A stretch of DNA of 64,000 nucleotides from Mucilaginibacter gotjawali (GTDB lineage Bacteria > Bacteroidota > Bacteroidia > Sphingobacteriales > Sphingobacteriaceae): assembly GCF_002355435.1 (NCBI RefSeq), contig NZ_AP017313.1:806001-870000 (forward strand). The letters are read 5' to 3'. Positions 1-10,194 of the stretch are shown here, piece after piece. Under the pieces are notes generated by a model that was not told where the DNA came from, made no database searches, and saw only the letters and a program-made list of their open reading frames with translations. Made by a program: the position numbers and the translations under genes. How positions within the stretch are numbered: the first letter of the stretch is position 1; each line of letters begins with the position of its first letter.

Positions 1-1857
1 GTTGCCAGGATCAATGCTGTACACCTGGGTATGGGTGCGTTTAGTTTTATCCCGGTGGCAGGCAAAACCTACCAGGCACAGGTAACTTATGCCGACGGCA
101 GCCAGGAACGCGTGGATTTACCTGTTGCTGAAGAGAAAGGGATCATGCTGACTGTTAATATGGAGGATCCTTCAAAAATGGCCATACGTATCAGGGCCAA
201 TCATGCTTATTTTGATGAGAACCGTGGAAAGCAGCTTAGCCTGCTCTTGTATTTTGCCGGTACATTAAAAACCTACAGCCTTAAGCTGGACGCCGAAGTA
301 CTTGGCCTGGAATTCCCGGCCAGGGTTTTCCCTACCGGGATTTTAAAGATGACGCTGTTTTCGGATACCGGGGAACCTTTAAATGAACGCCTTGCCTTTA
401 TTCAAAATCCGGACCTGCTGAAACTTTCAATAAACGGCGATAAACAGGTTTTTGCTACACGCGAAAATGTAAAACTCAACCTAAGTGCACGGGATAAAGC
501 AGGGAACCCTGTTACAGGATCATTTTCGGTCTCGGTGGTTGACGAAAGTAAGGTTTTGGTTGATGACGATGCCGGAAATTCAATCCTCTCGTACCTGTTG
601 CTGAGCGCTGAGGTAAAGGGGTATATTGAAAAACCAAATTTCTATTTTGCAAATAACACGCCTGAATCCCGGGCCGACCTTGACCTGTTGATGCTTACCC
701 AGGGCTACCGCCGGTTTGAATGGAAAGAACTTCAAAATAACAATTCAGTTGCTGTAAACAGGTTCAACCCGGAAAAAGCCATAAATATTTCAGGCGTTTT
801 AAAAACCCGTTCGGGTGCGCCTTTTGGCAACGCTGTAATTACTTTAATTCCGCGCGAAGGCGGGAGCATGCAAACACAAACGACAACCAGGGATGGCAGT
901 TTCCGTTTTGCAAATGTGGATTTATTGGCCGGTGGCAGGTTTATTTTAACGATGGTATCGCCCGCCGGAAAACAGGGTAAAGTAATTCTGGACCAACCCC
1001 AGCCGGGGCCGGTTATTAATCCCGTAAACGCTGCTGAAATACGCTATGATTCCGGTGCAGACATCCTGTCGCCCATCCCCGGCGTTCAAAAAAAGGATAT
1101 TTTTATGGTCGGCGATGTGTCATTAGCCGGGCAGCAACCTGGCCGGAAGCCAAACGGGATGGCAAGAATGGATAATTACCGCTCATCCAGTTTAGCAGGT
1201 CCCGGCCACGCCAACCAGGTTATACCAGGTGAAGCGATCAGAAATACGCCTTCGCTTTCAACAGGCCTTAGCGGGTTGCTTCGGGGCATACGGTTTAGCG
1301 GGGGCGTACCCTCGCTGGTTACCGGTATTGTTATCTCAGGGAGCGACACCCGCATCGCAGGCGTAGCGATAAATTCAGGTGTAAAAGTGGATCCGATGCT
1401 GGTGATTGTTGATGGGGCAAATTTAGGGAACGGGGCGGATATAGATATGATCAGCCCGGGATCGGTTGAAACAATAGAAGTTTTAACCGGAGCAAACGCC
1501 ACAATTTATGGCGCTGATGGCGGCCAGGGGGTGATGATCATCACTACAAGGATATCAGATACCGCTGAAAAAATTATAAGTAAGGAAATGTCGCCGGGGA
1601 TATTCGCTATTGAGCCAAAGGGCTTTGTTAAAGCGCTGGAGTTTTATTCGCCCGTTTACGGTGTTGGCAATGGGGCTGACAGACCTGACAACCGTACAAC
1701 TATATTTTGGAAGCCGGATGTACTTACTGATACTTCCGGCAATAGCTCTTTTAATTTTTTTAATTCCGATGGTAAAGGAACCTACAGGGTTGAAGTGCAG
1801 GGGATGGACAGTAATGGTAATTTGGGCATGCAGGTTTTAAGGTATAAGGTGCAATAG
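1..1857 (+). CDS. Macroglobulin-like/TonB-plug protein, 5' partial
   Basis: The reading frame is open from base 1, so the true start lies before the window; the first in-frame ATG at 31 is internal (HLGMG aligns with an internal motif of both downstream paralogues). Visible order: end of an MG-like beta domain, a second MG-like segment with NVKLNLSARDKAG, the family motif LTQGYRRF near nt 690, a carboxypeptidase-regulatory-like beta sandwich (about 780-970), then a TonB plug-like domain (about 1200-1545) containing IYGADGGQGVMIITT, and a C-terminal beta domain ending in YKVQ. No 22-strand barrel follows the plug. Probably exported to the cell envelope. The role is unknown; similar proteins in Bacteroidota are annotated only by domain. 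It is the first of three tandem paralogues (next start 2030). Confidence 0.85.
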   Translation, partial: VARINAVHLGMGAFSFIPVAGKTYQAQVTYADGSQERVDLPVAEEKGIMLTVNMEDPSKMAIRIRANHAYFDENRGKQLSLLLYFAGTLKTYSLKLDAEVLGLEFPARVFPTGILKMTLFSDTGEPLNERLAFIQNPDLLKLSINGDKQVFATRENVKLNLSARDKAGNPVTGSFSVSVVDESKVLVDDDAGNSILSYLLLSAEVKGYIEKPNFYFANNTPESRADLDLLMLTQGYRRFEWKELQNNNSVAVNRFNPEKAINISGVLKTRSGAPFGNAVITLIPREGGSMQTQTTTRDGSFRFANVDLLAGGRFILTMVSPAGKQGKVILDQPQPGPVINPVNAAEIRYDSGADILSPIPGVQKKDIFMVGDVSLAGQQPGRKPNGMARMDNYRSSSLAGPGHANQVIPGEAIRNTPSLSTGLSGLLRGIRFSGGVPSLVTGIVISGSDTRIAGVAINSGVKVDPMLVIVDGANLGNGADIDMISPGSVETIEVLTGANATIYGADGGQGVMIITTRISDTAEKIISKEMSPGIFAIEPKGFVKALEFYSPVYGVGNGADRPDNRTTIFWKPDVLTDTSGNSSFNFFNSDGKGTYRVEVQGMDSNGNLGMQVLRYKVQ

Positions 1858-2029
1858 TTTTTTGGGGAACACCTATTCCTTTTTTTTGCAGTTTTGGAAT
1901 ATAGTAAGCAACTGTGATAAATAATTTTGTTTTTTTATAGTACGTCAGGGCTGCTCATCCGACAATGTATCGTTGCGCCTGTTATAAAGGCATGGCTTTA
2001 ACCTATATTTCCTTATTAACCTTAGGCAT

Positions 2030-4486
2030 ATGAAGCATTTATCATTTATTTTCAGATTGATTTTTATCGGAGGATGGTGCTGCTCATTTGCCTATGGGCA
2101 AAATATTAGCCCGTCACAAACCATTACAGCAAGGCTGACGGCATTCTCGGTCGGCCAGCCGGCGGAGAAAGCTTACCTTCAATTGGATAAGCCTTACTAC
2201 GCTGCCGGCGATACGATTTATTTTAAAGCCTATGTAACGGCCGGTGAGCAGCACATGCTGAGTAGTTTAAGCGGCGTTTTACATGTCGACCTCATCGGCA
2301 CAAAAGATAAGATCAGCCAATCCATCAAATTGCAACTGGATAGCGGCATAGCCTGGGGTGATTTTGCCTTGCCTGATTCGTTGCCGGCGGGTAATTACCG
2401 CATCCGCGCTTATACCCAATGGATGCGCAATAATGCCGACTTTGGTTTTTTTGAAAAAGAGATCCCCATAGGTTCGGTAAAAGCGGCCGGGATTCCGGAA
2501 AGTTTATCGAAAAATTCTGCTCCCGCTAATATGAAACCAGATATTCAATTCTTTCCCGAAGGGGGCAGCCTTGTTGCCGGTATCCTTTGCAAAGTAGCTT
2601 TCAAAGCCACTGGCGCAAATGGCCTGGGAATGGATATTAAGGGACGCATTGTTGACAATGATAACAGACGGGTTGCCATCTTTGCATCGTCACATTTAGG
2701 TATGGGGTATTTTTACCTTGAGCCGGCGGAGGACAAAACGTATAGCGCCGAAATAAACTATTCTGACGGCCGCACAGGCAACGTCAAATTGCCAACCCCC
2801 GAACCCAATGGGCTGGTTTTATCGGTTGATAACGATTCTATTCCGCGGGCATCTGTCAGTATAAAAACCAGTAAAACCTATTTTGCGGAAAACCGGAACA
2901 AGGTTTATACCCTGCTGATCTATTCAGGCGGATTGATCACTACCGTAAACTGCAGGCTGGACAGCCCGGTAATAAAACTGGAGATCTTAAAAAGAAAGTT
3001 GCATACAGGTGTGGCTACCATTACGCTGTTTTCGTCGGATAATGAGCCCTTATGCGAACGCTTGATTTACATACAAAATTACGACCGGCTAAGCCTTAAC
3101 CTCCGTAGCGACAAAAATACTTACACTAAAAGAGAAAAGGTGAACATTAATCTGGATGCGCTAAACCGCAAGGGCGAACCGGCCGAAGGGCATTTCTCGG
3201 TGTCCGTAATCGATGAAAGCCAGTTGCTGCAGGCCGAGGATAACGGGGATAACATCCTCACTGATCTGCTCCTTACTTCTGATTTGAAAGGTTATATCGA
3301 ACATCCTGCTTATTATTTCTCTGGTTCGGATACGCTTGCCCGCAAAAACCTGGATGTATTGCTGCTTACCCAGGGCTACCGGAGGTTTACATGGCAACAA
3401 GTGCTGGACACGGCAAAAAAAGAACGGGCTTACCTGCCCGAAAAAGGGATTGAGCTTTCAGGGCAGGTAAAAAACCCGTTCAACAGGCCCATTGCAAACG
3501 GAACTGTTACCCTGATTCCCTCAAAAGGTGGCGGCCTGTTAAGCACCAGTTCGGATGACAAAGGAATGTTCCGCTTTTCGAACCTGGTTTTTACCGATAC
3601 CGCAAATTTTGTTTTAAGCGCTGTAAACGCTAAAAATAAGAATACGACAAAAATCACCTGGTTTGATGAAGCAAAGTACGCGCCGCCGGTGCAAAAAAAC
3701 CTCACCGGCGCTTATCCGGTGTTCAATACTACCGCGATGGCCAGCTACCTGGCCAACGACAAGATCCGCCTGGCCGATGCAGTAAATTTCAAGGGTAAAG
3801 GCATCCAGTTAAAGCAGGTAGATATTCATGAAAAAAAGCCCGATGACCCATACCGCACATTCAGCCTGGCAGGTGCCGGGCATGCCGACCAGGTAATGCA
3901 TGCAGAAGAAATTGAAAAGGTTCAGGGCCCGATTGGATCAAGTCTGAATGGGCGTTTACGCGGTGTAATTTTTGTTGGTTCCAATCCGATGTCGCAGGTT
4001 GCCTATTTGCGAACAAGTCTCGGTCCTCCAATGTTGCTAATCATTGACGGTGCAGAAGTTCCCGCGGGCGATATTAACTTTTTAACCCCTAACGACATTG
4101 AGACCATAGAAGTTTTGAAATATGCAAGTTCGACAATTTACGGCATGTCAAGCGGCAACGGCGTGCTGGTGATCACCACAAAAAACACAAGGAAATTAGA
4201 TGCCAAAGACATCGCCTCTATTGGCGTTTTACCTATAGCCCCCATGGGTTTTTACAAAGCCAGGGAATTTTATTCGCCTAAATACGATAATACTACCTGG
4301 GTATCCAAACAAAAAGACCTGCGCTCCACCATTTACTGGCAGCCGGAGTTGAAAACAAATAAAGAGGGTAACGCTAACTTTGATTTTTATAATGCCGATG
4401 GTACCGGTAATTATAAAATAATACTGGAAGGGATTGATAAGGATGGCAATATCGGCAGGCAGGAATACACGTATAAAGTTGAATAG
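2030..4486 (+). CDS. Macroglobulin-like/TonB-plug protein (second tandem paralogue)
   Basis: 818 residues. A signal peptide (about 1-24, ending AYGQ) is followed by an MG2-like domain (about 45-150, motif LQLDKPYYAAGDTIYFKAY), further MG-like segments (FFPEGG near 174, REKVNINLDAL near 367), the family motif LTQGYRRF near 445, a carboxypeptidase-regulatory-like domain (about 470-525), a TonB plug-like domain (about 625-720, STIYGMSSGNGVLVITT) and a short C-terminal beta domain. The MG2 part resembles the substrate-capture region of bacterial alpha-2-macroglobulins, but I see no thioester CxEQ motif. There is no beta barrel, so it is not itself a TonB transporter. It probably sits in the periplasm or on the outer membrane and may bind partners through beta domains (inference). 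It lies 22 bp before the next paralogue, so the two are probably co-transcribed. Confidence 0.88.
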   Translation: MKHLSFIFRLIFIGGWCCSFAYGQNISPSQTITARLTAFSVGQPAEKAYLQLDKPYYAAGDTIYFKAYVTAGEQHMLSSLSGVLHVDLIGTKDKISQSIKLQLDSGIAWGDFALPDSLPAGNYRIRAYTQWMRNNADFGFFEKEIPIGSVKAAGIPESLSKNSAPANMKPDIQFFPEGGSLVAGILCKVAFKATGANGLGMDIKGRIVDNDNRRVAIFASSHLGMGYFYLEPAEDKTYSAEINYSDGRTGNVKLPTPEPNGLVLSVDNDSIPRASVSIKTSKTYFAENRNKVYTLLIYSGGLITTVNCRLDSPVIKLEILKRKLHTGVATITLFSSDNEPLCERLIYIQNYDRLSLNLRSDKNTYTKREKVNINLDALNRKGEPAEGHFSVSVIDESQLLQAEDNGDNILTDLLLTSDLKGYIEHPAYYFSGSDTLARKNLDVLLLTQGYRRFTWQQVLDTAKKERAYLPEKGIELSGQVKNPFNRPIANGTVTLIPSKGGGLLSTSSDDKGMFRFSNLVFTDTANFVLSAVNAKNKNTTKITWFDEAKYAPPVQKNLTGAYPVFNTTAMASYLANDKIRLADAVNFKGKGIQLKQVDIHEKKPDDPYRTFSLAGAGHADQVMHAEEIEKVQGPIGSSLNGRLRGVIFVGSNPMSQVAYLRTSLGPPMLLIIDGAEVPAGDINFLTPNDIETIEVLKYASSTIYGMSSGNGVLVITTKNTRKLDAKDIASIGVLPIAPMGFYKAREFYSPKYDNTTWVSKQKDLRSTIYWQPELKTNKEGNANFDFYNADGTGNYKIILEGIDKDGNIGRQEYTYKVE

Positions 4487-4508
4487 AAAATAACCTTAAC
4501 CCCGGGTA

Positions 4509-7500
4509 ATGTATAAATATCTTGTTTTATTGCTGTTGATTCTGCCACTGGGCAGTTTTGCCCAGGTAACCATAGCGGGAAGGGTTATAAACCAGGCCGA
4601 CAAAAAACCGGTTGCCAACGCAAGTGTGTTTTTAAGCAACTCATCTGTCGGTAGTAAATCAACAGATGATGGTAAATTTAACTTAAGCAGGGTAAAGCCT
4701 GGTAAATACGACCTGGTGATTACCGTGATAGGGTTTGAAACTTACAGGCAATCCATTACGGTGAATGCCGCCGATTTGGAACTGGGAGATATACAGATTA
4801 TCCCCAAAGTGATGGTTTTGAACGAAGTGCGCATAAGGCCGGTAATTGACCCTAACCGTGACAGGAACCTGACCTGGTTTAAGGATGCCTTTTTGGGCCT
4901 TTCGGGCCTGGCCAAAGATTGCACCATCGAAAACCCGGATCTCATCGATTTAGACTATGATGAACATACTGCTACGCTTACCGCCTCAGCATCAGATTTT
5001 ATCGTAATCGATAATCCGGGCCTGGGCTACAAATTAAAATACCTGCTCACCAGTTTTACCTTAAATAAAGATCCGGCAGCCAAATTTCAGTTGAGTTATG
5101 AAGGGTCTGTTTTGTTTGAAGAAATGCAAGGAAAGCCATCGGAACAAAAACGCTGGAAAAAGCACCGCCAGGAAGTTTACGAAGGGTCGATGATGCATTT
5201 TTTACGTGCTTCGCTTCAAAATGAAATTACCCGCGAAGGTTTCAGGGTACTGCGCATAGCCAGGCATACCAATCCGGCCCGCCCTGCTGACAGCGTAATT
5301 GCCGCAAGAATCAGTTTTTATAAAAATGCGAAGTCGGCGGGCAGCGCTCCGGGTGCACGCGATTCACTTTCAGCCTGGATTAAACGATCAAAATTGCCCA
5401 AAATGGTGCAGACTTTAATCACCCAGCAAATGTATCCATCGGCCTACATCAAGCCAACCAACCAGCAGGGGTTGTATGCTTTTGGCCTTGCTAAAGACAG
5501 TGATGCCCTTTATGTTACCTATAATAAATACCAGCACTTTTACTCGTGGTACAATAAAAATGCAACCCGGCTGGACGATCCGCAAAATGTAGATAATACC
5601 CGGATAGATTTTTTTAACCCTTATGCCTTTTTTGATAATAACGGTACCGTTACCAACCCAACCAGCCTGGTGCTGAGCGGTGTTTGGAGCAGGAGCAGGG
5701 TAGCCGAATTGTTGCCTGCGGACTACGAAGCACCCGAAACGGAAAATTCGCTTGCCCAGCCGCCGGCAGGTAATAATATCGTTTCGCTGTTAAATACTTT
5801 TACCAGTACTCATGATCCTGAAAAAGCCTGGTTGCAATTGGATAAGCCCTGTTATGCCGCAGGTGATACGGTTTACTTTAAGGCATACGTTACCAAAGGA
5901 GACGATCACAAGCTGAGTACTTTGAGCGGTGTATTACACGTTGATTTGATAAATCCGGGTAACAGGATCATCCATTCCATCAAATTGCAGTTAGACAGCG
6001 GCATTGCATGGGGCGACTTCGCATTGCCCGATACCTTGCCGGGGGGTAATTTTAGTATCAGGGCGTATACCCAATGGATGCGGAACAACCCTGATGGCGC
6101 TTTTTTTGAGAGAATCCTGCCTGTTGGTGCATTAAAAGCCTCCATATTAGCCAGCAAACCGCTAAAACGGCTGCCTCCCAATACACCGAAGCCCGATATG
6201 CAGTTTTTTCCTGAAGGGGGCGAACTGGTTACGGGTATCCGCTCAAAAGTAGCATTTAAAGCCATGGGCGTAAACGGGCTGGGGGTTGCTGTAAAAGGTG
6301 ATGTCTTCGATAATGAAAACAAAAAGGTAGCCTCTTTTGCATCATCACACCTCGGTATGGGTTATTTTTACTTCGAGGCCAAACCGGGTAAAACCTATAC
6401 GGCCAGGCTAAGTTACCCTGATGGGCGGCAGGATGAAGTGGACCTGCCAAAGGCCGACCCCGATGGCATTACCCTATCGGTAAATAATGATTCGCTGCCG
6501 AAGGCCATTGTTAAAATTAGTACCGGCGAGGGGTATTTCCAGGCTAACCAGAACAAAAACTACACATTGGTTATTTACTCCGGCGGCATGGTGACAACGG
6601 TAAACTGCAGCCTTACCGACATGGAAATAAAGCTGGATGTACTCAAAAGAAAACTGCGTACCGGTGTAGCCCTGATTACCCTCTTCTCGCCGGAAAATGA
6701 GCCTTTATGCGAACGGCTGATCTATGTGCAGAATTATGACCAGCTTAACCTTAACCTTAACCTTACCGCCGGCAAAGAACAATATGCGCCCCGGGAAAAA
6801 GTAAACATCAAACTCAACTCCCTTAACCGAAGGGATGAACCGGCCGAAGGCCATTTTTCAGTTTCGGTAACCAATGAAAGCATTGTGCATGAAAGCGAAA
6901 TTAACCCGGAGAATATTTTAACCCATTTACTGCTGACATCAGACCTGAAAGGTTATGTGGAACAACCGGCCTGGTATTTTGCCGATACCAGTACGATTGC
7001 CCGCGACAACCTGGATATCCTGATGCTGACACAGGGCTATCGCCGCTTTACCTGGAAACAGGTATTGGATACCACCAAACAAACGCCCAGGTGGCAGCCT
7101 GAAAATGCGATCGAAATAGCAGGGCAGATCAAAAACCTGCTGAATAAGCCCATCGAAAACGGCACCGTTACCCTCATTCCTGCAAAAAAGGGCCCGCTTT
7201 TTACCGCTACCTCTGATGAAAAAGGAATGTTCCGTTTTAAGGACCTGATGTTTCCGGATTCTACCCGTTTTGTTTTGAGCGCGGTTAACGCAAAAAACAA
7301 AAACTCCACTAAAATTACCTTTTTTGGTCCTCAGCCTGCGCCCTTGCTGAGCCCGGCTTGGTTGCGCAACCTGCCTGCTGTTGCGGATACGGTGCTGTCC
7401 CTGTTGGTTAATAACGACAAATTGCAACAGGATGAACTGGTAAAATCCGGCCACTTTAAAGGTACGCTGCTGAAACAGGTAAATATCCACGGGCAAAAAA

Positions 7501-8114
7501 TTGAGGAAAACAGGTCGAAAAGCTATGTGGCTGAATTTGCCGCCGACCAGGTAATTCATGGTAAAGATATCCCGCATAGCGGCTCACTAATGGTCGACCT
7601 TGCCGGCTTAATCCACGGCGTGCACCTTTCCGGCTCAATGGCCATAGTAAACAACATATCACAGGGGCCGTTGACATTGATCATTGATGGAGCAACGATG
7701 GAATTTAGCAGCATCGAGGCCGATGACATCGACAGGATTGAAGTTTTGCAACCGCCAAATTCTTTTATTTATGGGCACGATGGCCTGAATGGCGTATTGG
7801 TGATCACCACCAAATCAAGGATGCAGAAAGCCGACGACATCGTTTCCATAGGCGTATTGCCAATAGCCCCCATGGGTTTTTATAAGGCCCGTGAATTCTA
7901 TTCACCCAAATATGATCATCCTGAAGCTGCGGACAAAAAACACGATCTCCGCTCCACCATTTACTGGCAACCAGAGTTGAAAACGGATAAAAATGGCAAC
8001 GCAACTTTCGAATATTACAACGCCGATGGCCCGGGTACCTATAAAATAATTATTGAAGGGATTGATAATGACGGTAACATCGGCAGGCTGGTGTACCGGT
8101 ATAAGGTGGAGTAA
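4509..8114 (+). CDS. Large carboxypeptidase-regulatory/macroglobulin/TonB-plug fusion (third paralogue)
   Basis: 1201 residues. A signal peptide (1-19, GSFAQ) precedes a CarboxypepD_reg-like domain (20-100, VTIAGRVINQADKKPV) and a region of about 300 residues (CTIENPDLIDLDYDEHTATL near 138) typical of stand-alone Bacteroidota carboxypeptidase-like regulatory proteins. From about residue 430 onward it repeats the whole architecture of the gene before it: MG2 (LQLDKPCYAAGDTVYFKAY), FFPEGG near 565, LTQGYRRF near 840, a second regulatory-like domain, plug (about 1015-1105) and C-terminal beta domain. It therefore looks like a fusion of two protein types. The C-terminal 85 residues are nearly identical to those of the second paralogue (MGFYKAREFYSPKYD), which suggests recent duplication or gene conversion. 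Function unknown. Confidence 0.88.
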   Translation: MYKYLVLLLLILPLGSFAQVTIAGRVINQADKKPVANASVFLSNSSVGSKSTDDGKFNLSRVKPGKYDLVITVIGFETYRQSITVNAADLELGDIQIIPKVMVLNEVRIRPVIDPNRDRNLTWFKDAFLGLSGLAKDCTIENPDLIDLDYDEHTATLTASASDFIVIDNPGLGYKLKYLLTSFTLNKDPAAKFQLSYEGSVLFEEMQGKPSEQKRWKKHRQEVYEGSMMHFLRASLQNEITREGFRVLRIARHTNPARPADSVIAARISFYKNAKSAGSAPGARDSLSAWIKRSKLPKMVQTLITQQMYPSAYIKPTNQQGLYAFGLAKDSDALYVTYNKYQHFYSWYNKNATRLDDPQNVDNTRIDFFNPYAFFDNNGTVTNPTSLVLSGVWSRSRVAELLPADYEAPETENSLAQPPAGNNIVSLLNTFTSTHDPEKAWLQLDKPCYAAGDTVYFKAYVTKGDDHKLSTLSGVLHVDLINPGNRIIHSIKLQLDSGIAWGDFALPDTLPGGNFSIRAYTQWMRNNPDGAFFERILPVGALKASILASKPLKRLPPNTPKPDMQFFPEGGELVTGIRSKVAFKAMGVNGLGVAVKGDVFDNENKKVASFASSHLGMGYFYFEAKPGKTYTARLSYPDGRQDEVDLPKADPDGITLSVNNDSLPKAIVKISTGEGYFQANQNKNYTLVIYSGGMVTTVNCSLTDMEIKLDVLKRKLRTGVALITLFSPENEPLCERLIYVQNYDQLNLNLNLTAGKEQYAPREKVNIKLNSLNRRDEPAEGHFSVSVTNESIVHESEINPENILTHLLLTSDLKGYVEQPAWYFADTSTIARDNLDILMLTQGYRRFTWKQVLDTTKQTPRWQPENAIEIAGQIKNLLNKPIENGTVTLIPAKKGPLFTATSDEKGMFRFKDLMFPDSTRFVLSAVNAKNKNSTKITFFGPQPAPLLSPAWLRNLPAVADTVLSLLVNNDKLQQDELVKSGHFKGTLLKQVNIHGQKIEENRSKSYVAEFAADQVIHGKDIPHSGSLMVDLAGLIHGVHLSGSMAIVNNISQGPLTLIIDGATMEFSSIEADDIDRIEVLQPPNSFIYGHDGLNGVLVITTKSRMQKADDIVSIGVLPIAPMGFYKAREFYSPKYDHPEAADKKHDLRSTIYWQPELKTDKNGNATFEYYNADGPGTYKIIIEGIDNDGNIGRLVYRYKVE

Positions 8115-8244
8115 AGTAAAATTAGAAATATCGAAAACTGAATGTCCAATTTCGAATGATGAAGTTTTAACTTCGATATTTTTTATTCGGCGTTCTGTAT
8201 TCGGTATTCATGATGATAGGCCTGATTGGTTGCTGCACCTTGAT

Positions 8245-9897
8245 TTATTTCCTTATCAGGTATACTTTTTCAAGCACGGTAGAACGCGTATTTGCATTGA
8301 TAAATGCCGGCAGGATATTCTCTTTTGGGTAATCAGTAAACGCCCGTACGATAGTGAATTTTGCGTGGGTATGCACCAGTTGGTCCATCGATTGCTGGTT
8401 CACATAGATCAATGCATTAGCTGGAAACGGGTATTTGCCGAAATCCTCTGCCGGCACAAGGTCAACCTGCCGGTTACAGTAAAACTGGTATAGGTTGTTT
8501 TCTGCATTTAATACATACAGCGGGTCTCCGCTGTATTGCTGCTGGTTTGCAAAACCAGCAGCAGCTATTTGTCCTTTGTAGGGTACTATCTCGTTGTAAA
8601 AAGTAGTATTTACGTAAAAGCCTGCAAATAAAACGGCAATACAGCTTAGCAGGAAAACTTTGCTGTAAGTTTCTTTTATTTTGATGATCACCAGCGCAGC
8701 CATTAATCCGCCAAGTAAAATTCCTGTAAGGATAAAAAAGTTATTTTGAGGCTTTAACAACGTGTTCAGTACAATTACCGCAACCGGCAGCAGGATGATA
8801 AACACCCACTGAACGATCAGCCTGAATTTTGTACCGAATTTGCTCAACTCACCCAAACATAAGGGGGCTGTAACAATGGCAAATAAGGGGAAAATAGCAT
8901 TGGTATAAAAAGGCAGCTGGAACCTGGAGAGCGAAAAAAGCAGCAATAACAACACGCCGCCGCTGATGGCATAATATTCGGGAAGGACCTCTTTTTTGTA
9001 AACTGATTTAATTTTTTTGAAAACAGCATAAAAAAACAATAGCCCCCATGGCGCAAAGGCCCATAACAGGGTATGGCCGTAAAAAAATATGCTTCCGGAA
9101 GTTTTGCGGTTAATGGGCCCGTTGTTTACAAAGCGGCCAAACTGGCTGTCCCACAAAAACCAGCGGATCCCTGATACCTGCTGCCTGTCAAATACCACCT
9201 TTTCGGGGTGCAGGTCGAATTGTATGTACAGGGCGTAAAACTCCGGCAGGGTAAAAATAAAAGTCAGCACAAACAGCAGCAGCCATTTGAATTGAAAAAT
9301 GGTTTTGAACTTTTTTTGTAAGATCAACTGCCCCAGCAAGGCCCCGTAAATGGCTGTGATGACGAATATGCCTTTGGTCATAATGGCAAAGGCGGTAAAC
9401 AGCGCGGCTAACAGCAGGTGTTTAAACTTATAGCGTTGCTGCAGCCCGGCAATGTGGTAAATACTGCCGATGATGAGCCCCATCAAATAGGGTTCGGCCC
9501 TTAGGTCGGTGTTGCCCAATATGGTGTTCAGCGCTGTCGCCAGTATCAATACGGCTATGGCAGCAGTTTCCCAACCATAAAACTTTTTAGTAAACAGCCA
9601 GGTATAAACCAGGCTCATCAAAAAAAACAGCAAAGCCGGCAGGCGATAGGCCCATTCGCTGATGCCAAACAGTTTAAAGCTAAAATACACCATCCAGAAA
9701 GGGAAGTGCGGCTTATCAAGCCAGTCGCGGTTGTAGGTAAACAATTCAAAAAATTGTTTTTTGTAGACCAGGTTTTTAGCGATGGAGGCGTAGAGCCCGG
9801 GGTCATCCGTAAAAAAATGCACATTGATGCCGGCAAAATTTACCGCAAGCGCCAGTATAAATATCAAAAGGTAAAATATCCTGGGGTTATCCTTCAT
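8245..9897 (-). CDS. GT39-type (ArnT/PMT-like) membrane glycosyltransferase
   Basis: 550 residues with roughly ten to twelve hydrophobic helices. The first periplasmic loop carries an acidic pair (FFTDDPGLYA, about 28-37) and a DKPHFPFW motif near 61, the hallmark of ArnT/PMT-like GT-C enzymes, which use polyprenyl-phosphate sugars as donors and act on the periplasmic face of the inner membrane. The long C-terminal soluble tail (about 440-550) fits the family. Acceptor and sugar cannot be told from sequence; lipid A or an exported polymer are possibilities. It stands alone on the minus strand, convergent with the plug-protein array. A TATATTTG -7 box lies just upstream (9923-9930). Confidence 0.85.
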   Translation of the reverse strand: MKDNPRIFYLLIFILALAVNFAGINVHFFTDDPGLYASIAKNLVYKKQFFELFTYNRDWLDKPHFPFWMVYFSFKLFGISEWAYRLPALLFFLMSLVYTWLFTKKFYGWETAAIAVLILATALNTILGNTDLRAEPYLMGLIIGSIYHIAGLQQRYKFKHLLLAALFTAFAIMTKGIFVITAIYGALLGQLILQKKFKTIFQFKWLLLFVLTFIFTLPEFYALYIQFDLHPEKVVFDRQQVSGIRWFLWDSQFGRFVNNGPINRKTSGSIFFYGHTLLWAFAPWGLLFFYAVFKKIKSVYKKEVLPEYYAISGGVLLLLLFSLSRFQLPFYTNAIFPLFAIVTAPLCLGELSKFGTKFRLIVQWVFIILLPVAVIVLNTLLKPQNNFFILTGILLGGLMAALVIIKIKETYSKVFLLSCIAVLFAGFYVNTTFYNEIVPYKGQIAAAGFANQQQYSGDPLYVLNAENNLYQFYCNRQVDLVPAEDFGKYPFPANALIYVNQQSMDQLVHTHAKFTIVRAFTDYPKENILPAFINANTRSTVLEKVYLIRK

Positions 9898-9922
9898 TAA
9901 TATGGCGGGCCAAATGTACCGG

Positions 9923-9930
9923 CAAATATA
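9923..9930 (-). promoter_or_regulatory. Bacteroidota -7 box of the GT39-type gene
   Basis: TATATTTG on the minus strand, 25 bp before the ATG of the glycosyltransferase, matches the Bacteroidota TAnnTTTG element. A TTTG further upstream is about 26 bp away, longer than the usual spacing, so only the -7 box is claimed. Confidence 0.45.
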
Positions 9931-10052
9931 GGTTTATGTTATAAAATAATGATGGGCAAACAAAACGGCGCCAGTAAATCGTTTTTGAAATTTATCAAAA
10001 CGTTTTTTATCACTAATTTCGTTTGAAACAGAACCTGTTTGAGGCATTTTTA

Positions 10053-10135
10053 ACCCTCTTTGCGGCTTGCCGGAGAGAGGGTGGTCAAGCGCAGCGATGA
10101 CCGGGTGAGTCAACCCCGGCGGACATTACCGCTAA
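10053..10135. repeat. Dispersed intergenic palindromic repeat, copy 1
   Basis: Contains CCCTCTTTGCGGCTTGCCGG and GGGTGAGTCAACCCCGGCGG, which recur at 18484-18660 and in part at 39909-39971. Non-coding. The 557-bp gap 9898-10454 holds only this repeat, an orphan minus-strand terminator (10195-10230) and AT-rich sequence. Confidence 0.6.
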
Positions 10136-10194
10136 TGCGTCTGAGTTATGCTCAAACAATTTTCCAAACAAAACGCCCTCCGTATTTGTACCAT

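Noticed and set aside
1176..1502. 108-residue minus-strand frame
   Set aside because: Antisense to the plug domain of the first gene.
6939..7577. 212-residue minus-strand frame
   Set aside because: Antisense shadow of the third macroglobulin-like gene, whose domains are well conserved.
8053..8493. 146-residue plus-strand frame
   Set aside because: Overlaps the end of the third plug protein and the antisense of the glycosyltransferase C-terminus; composition is not protein-like.
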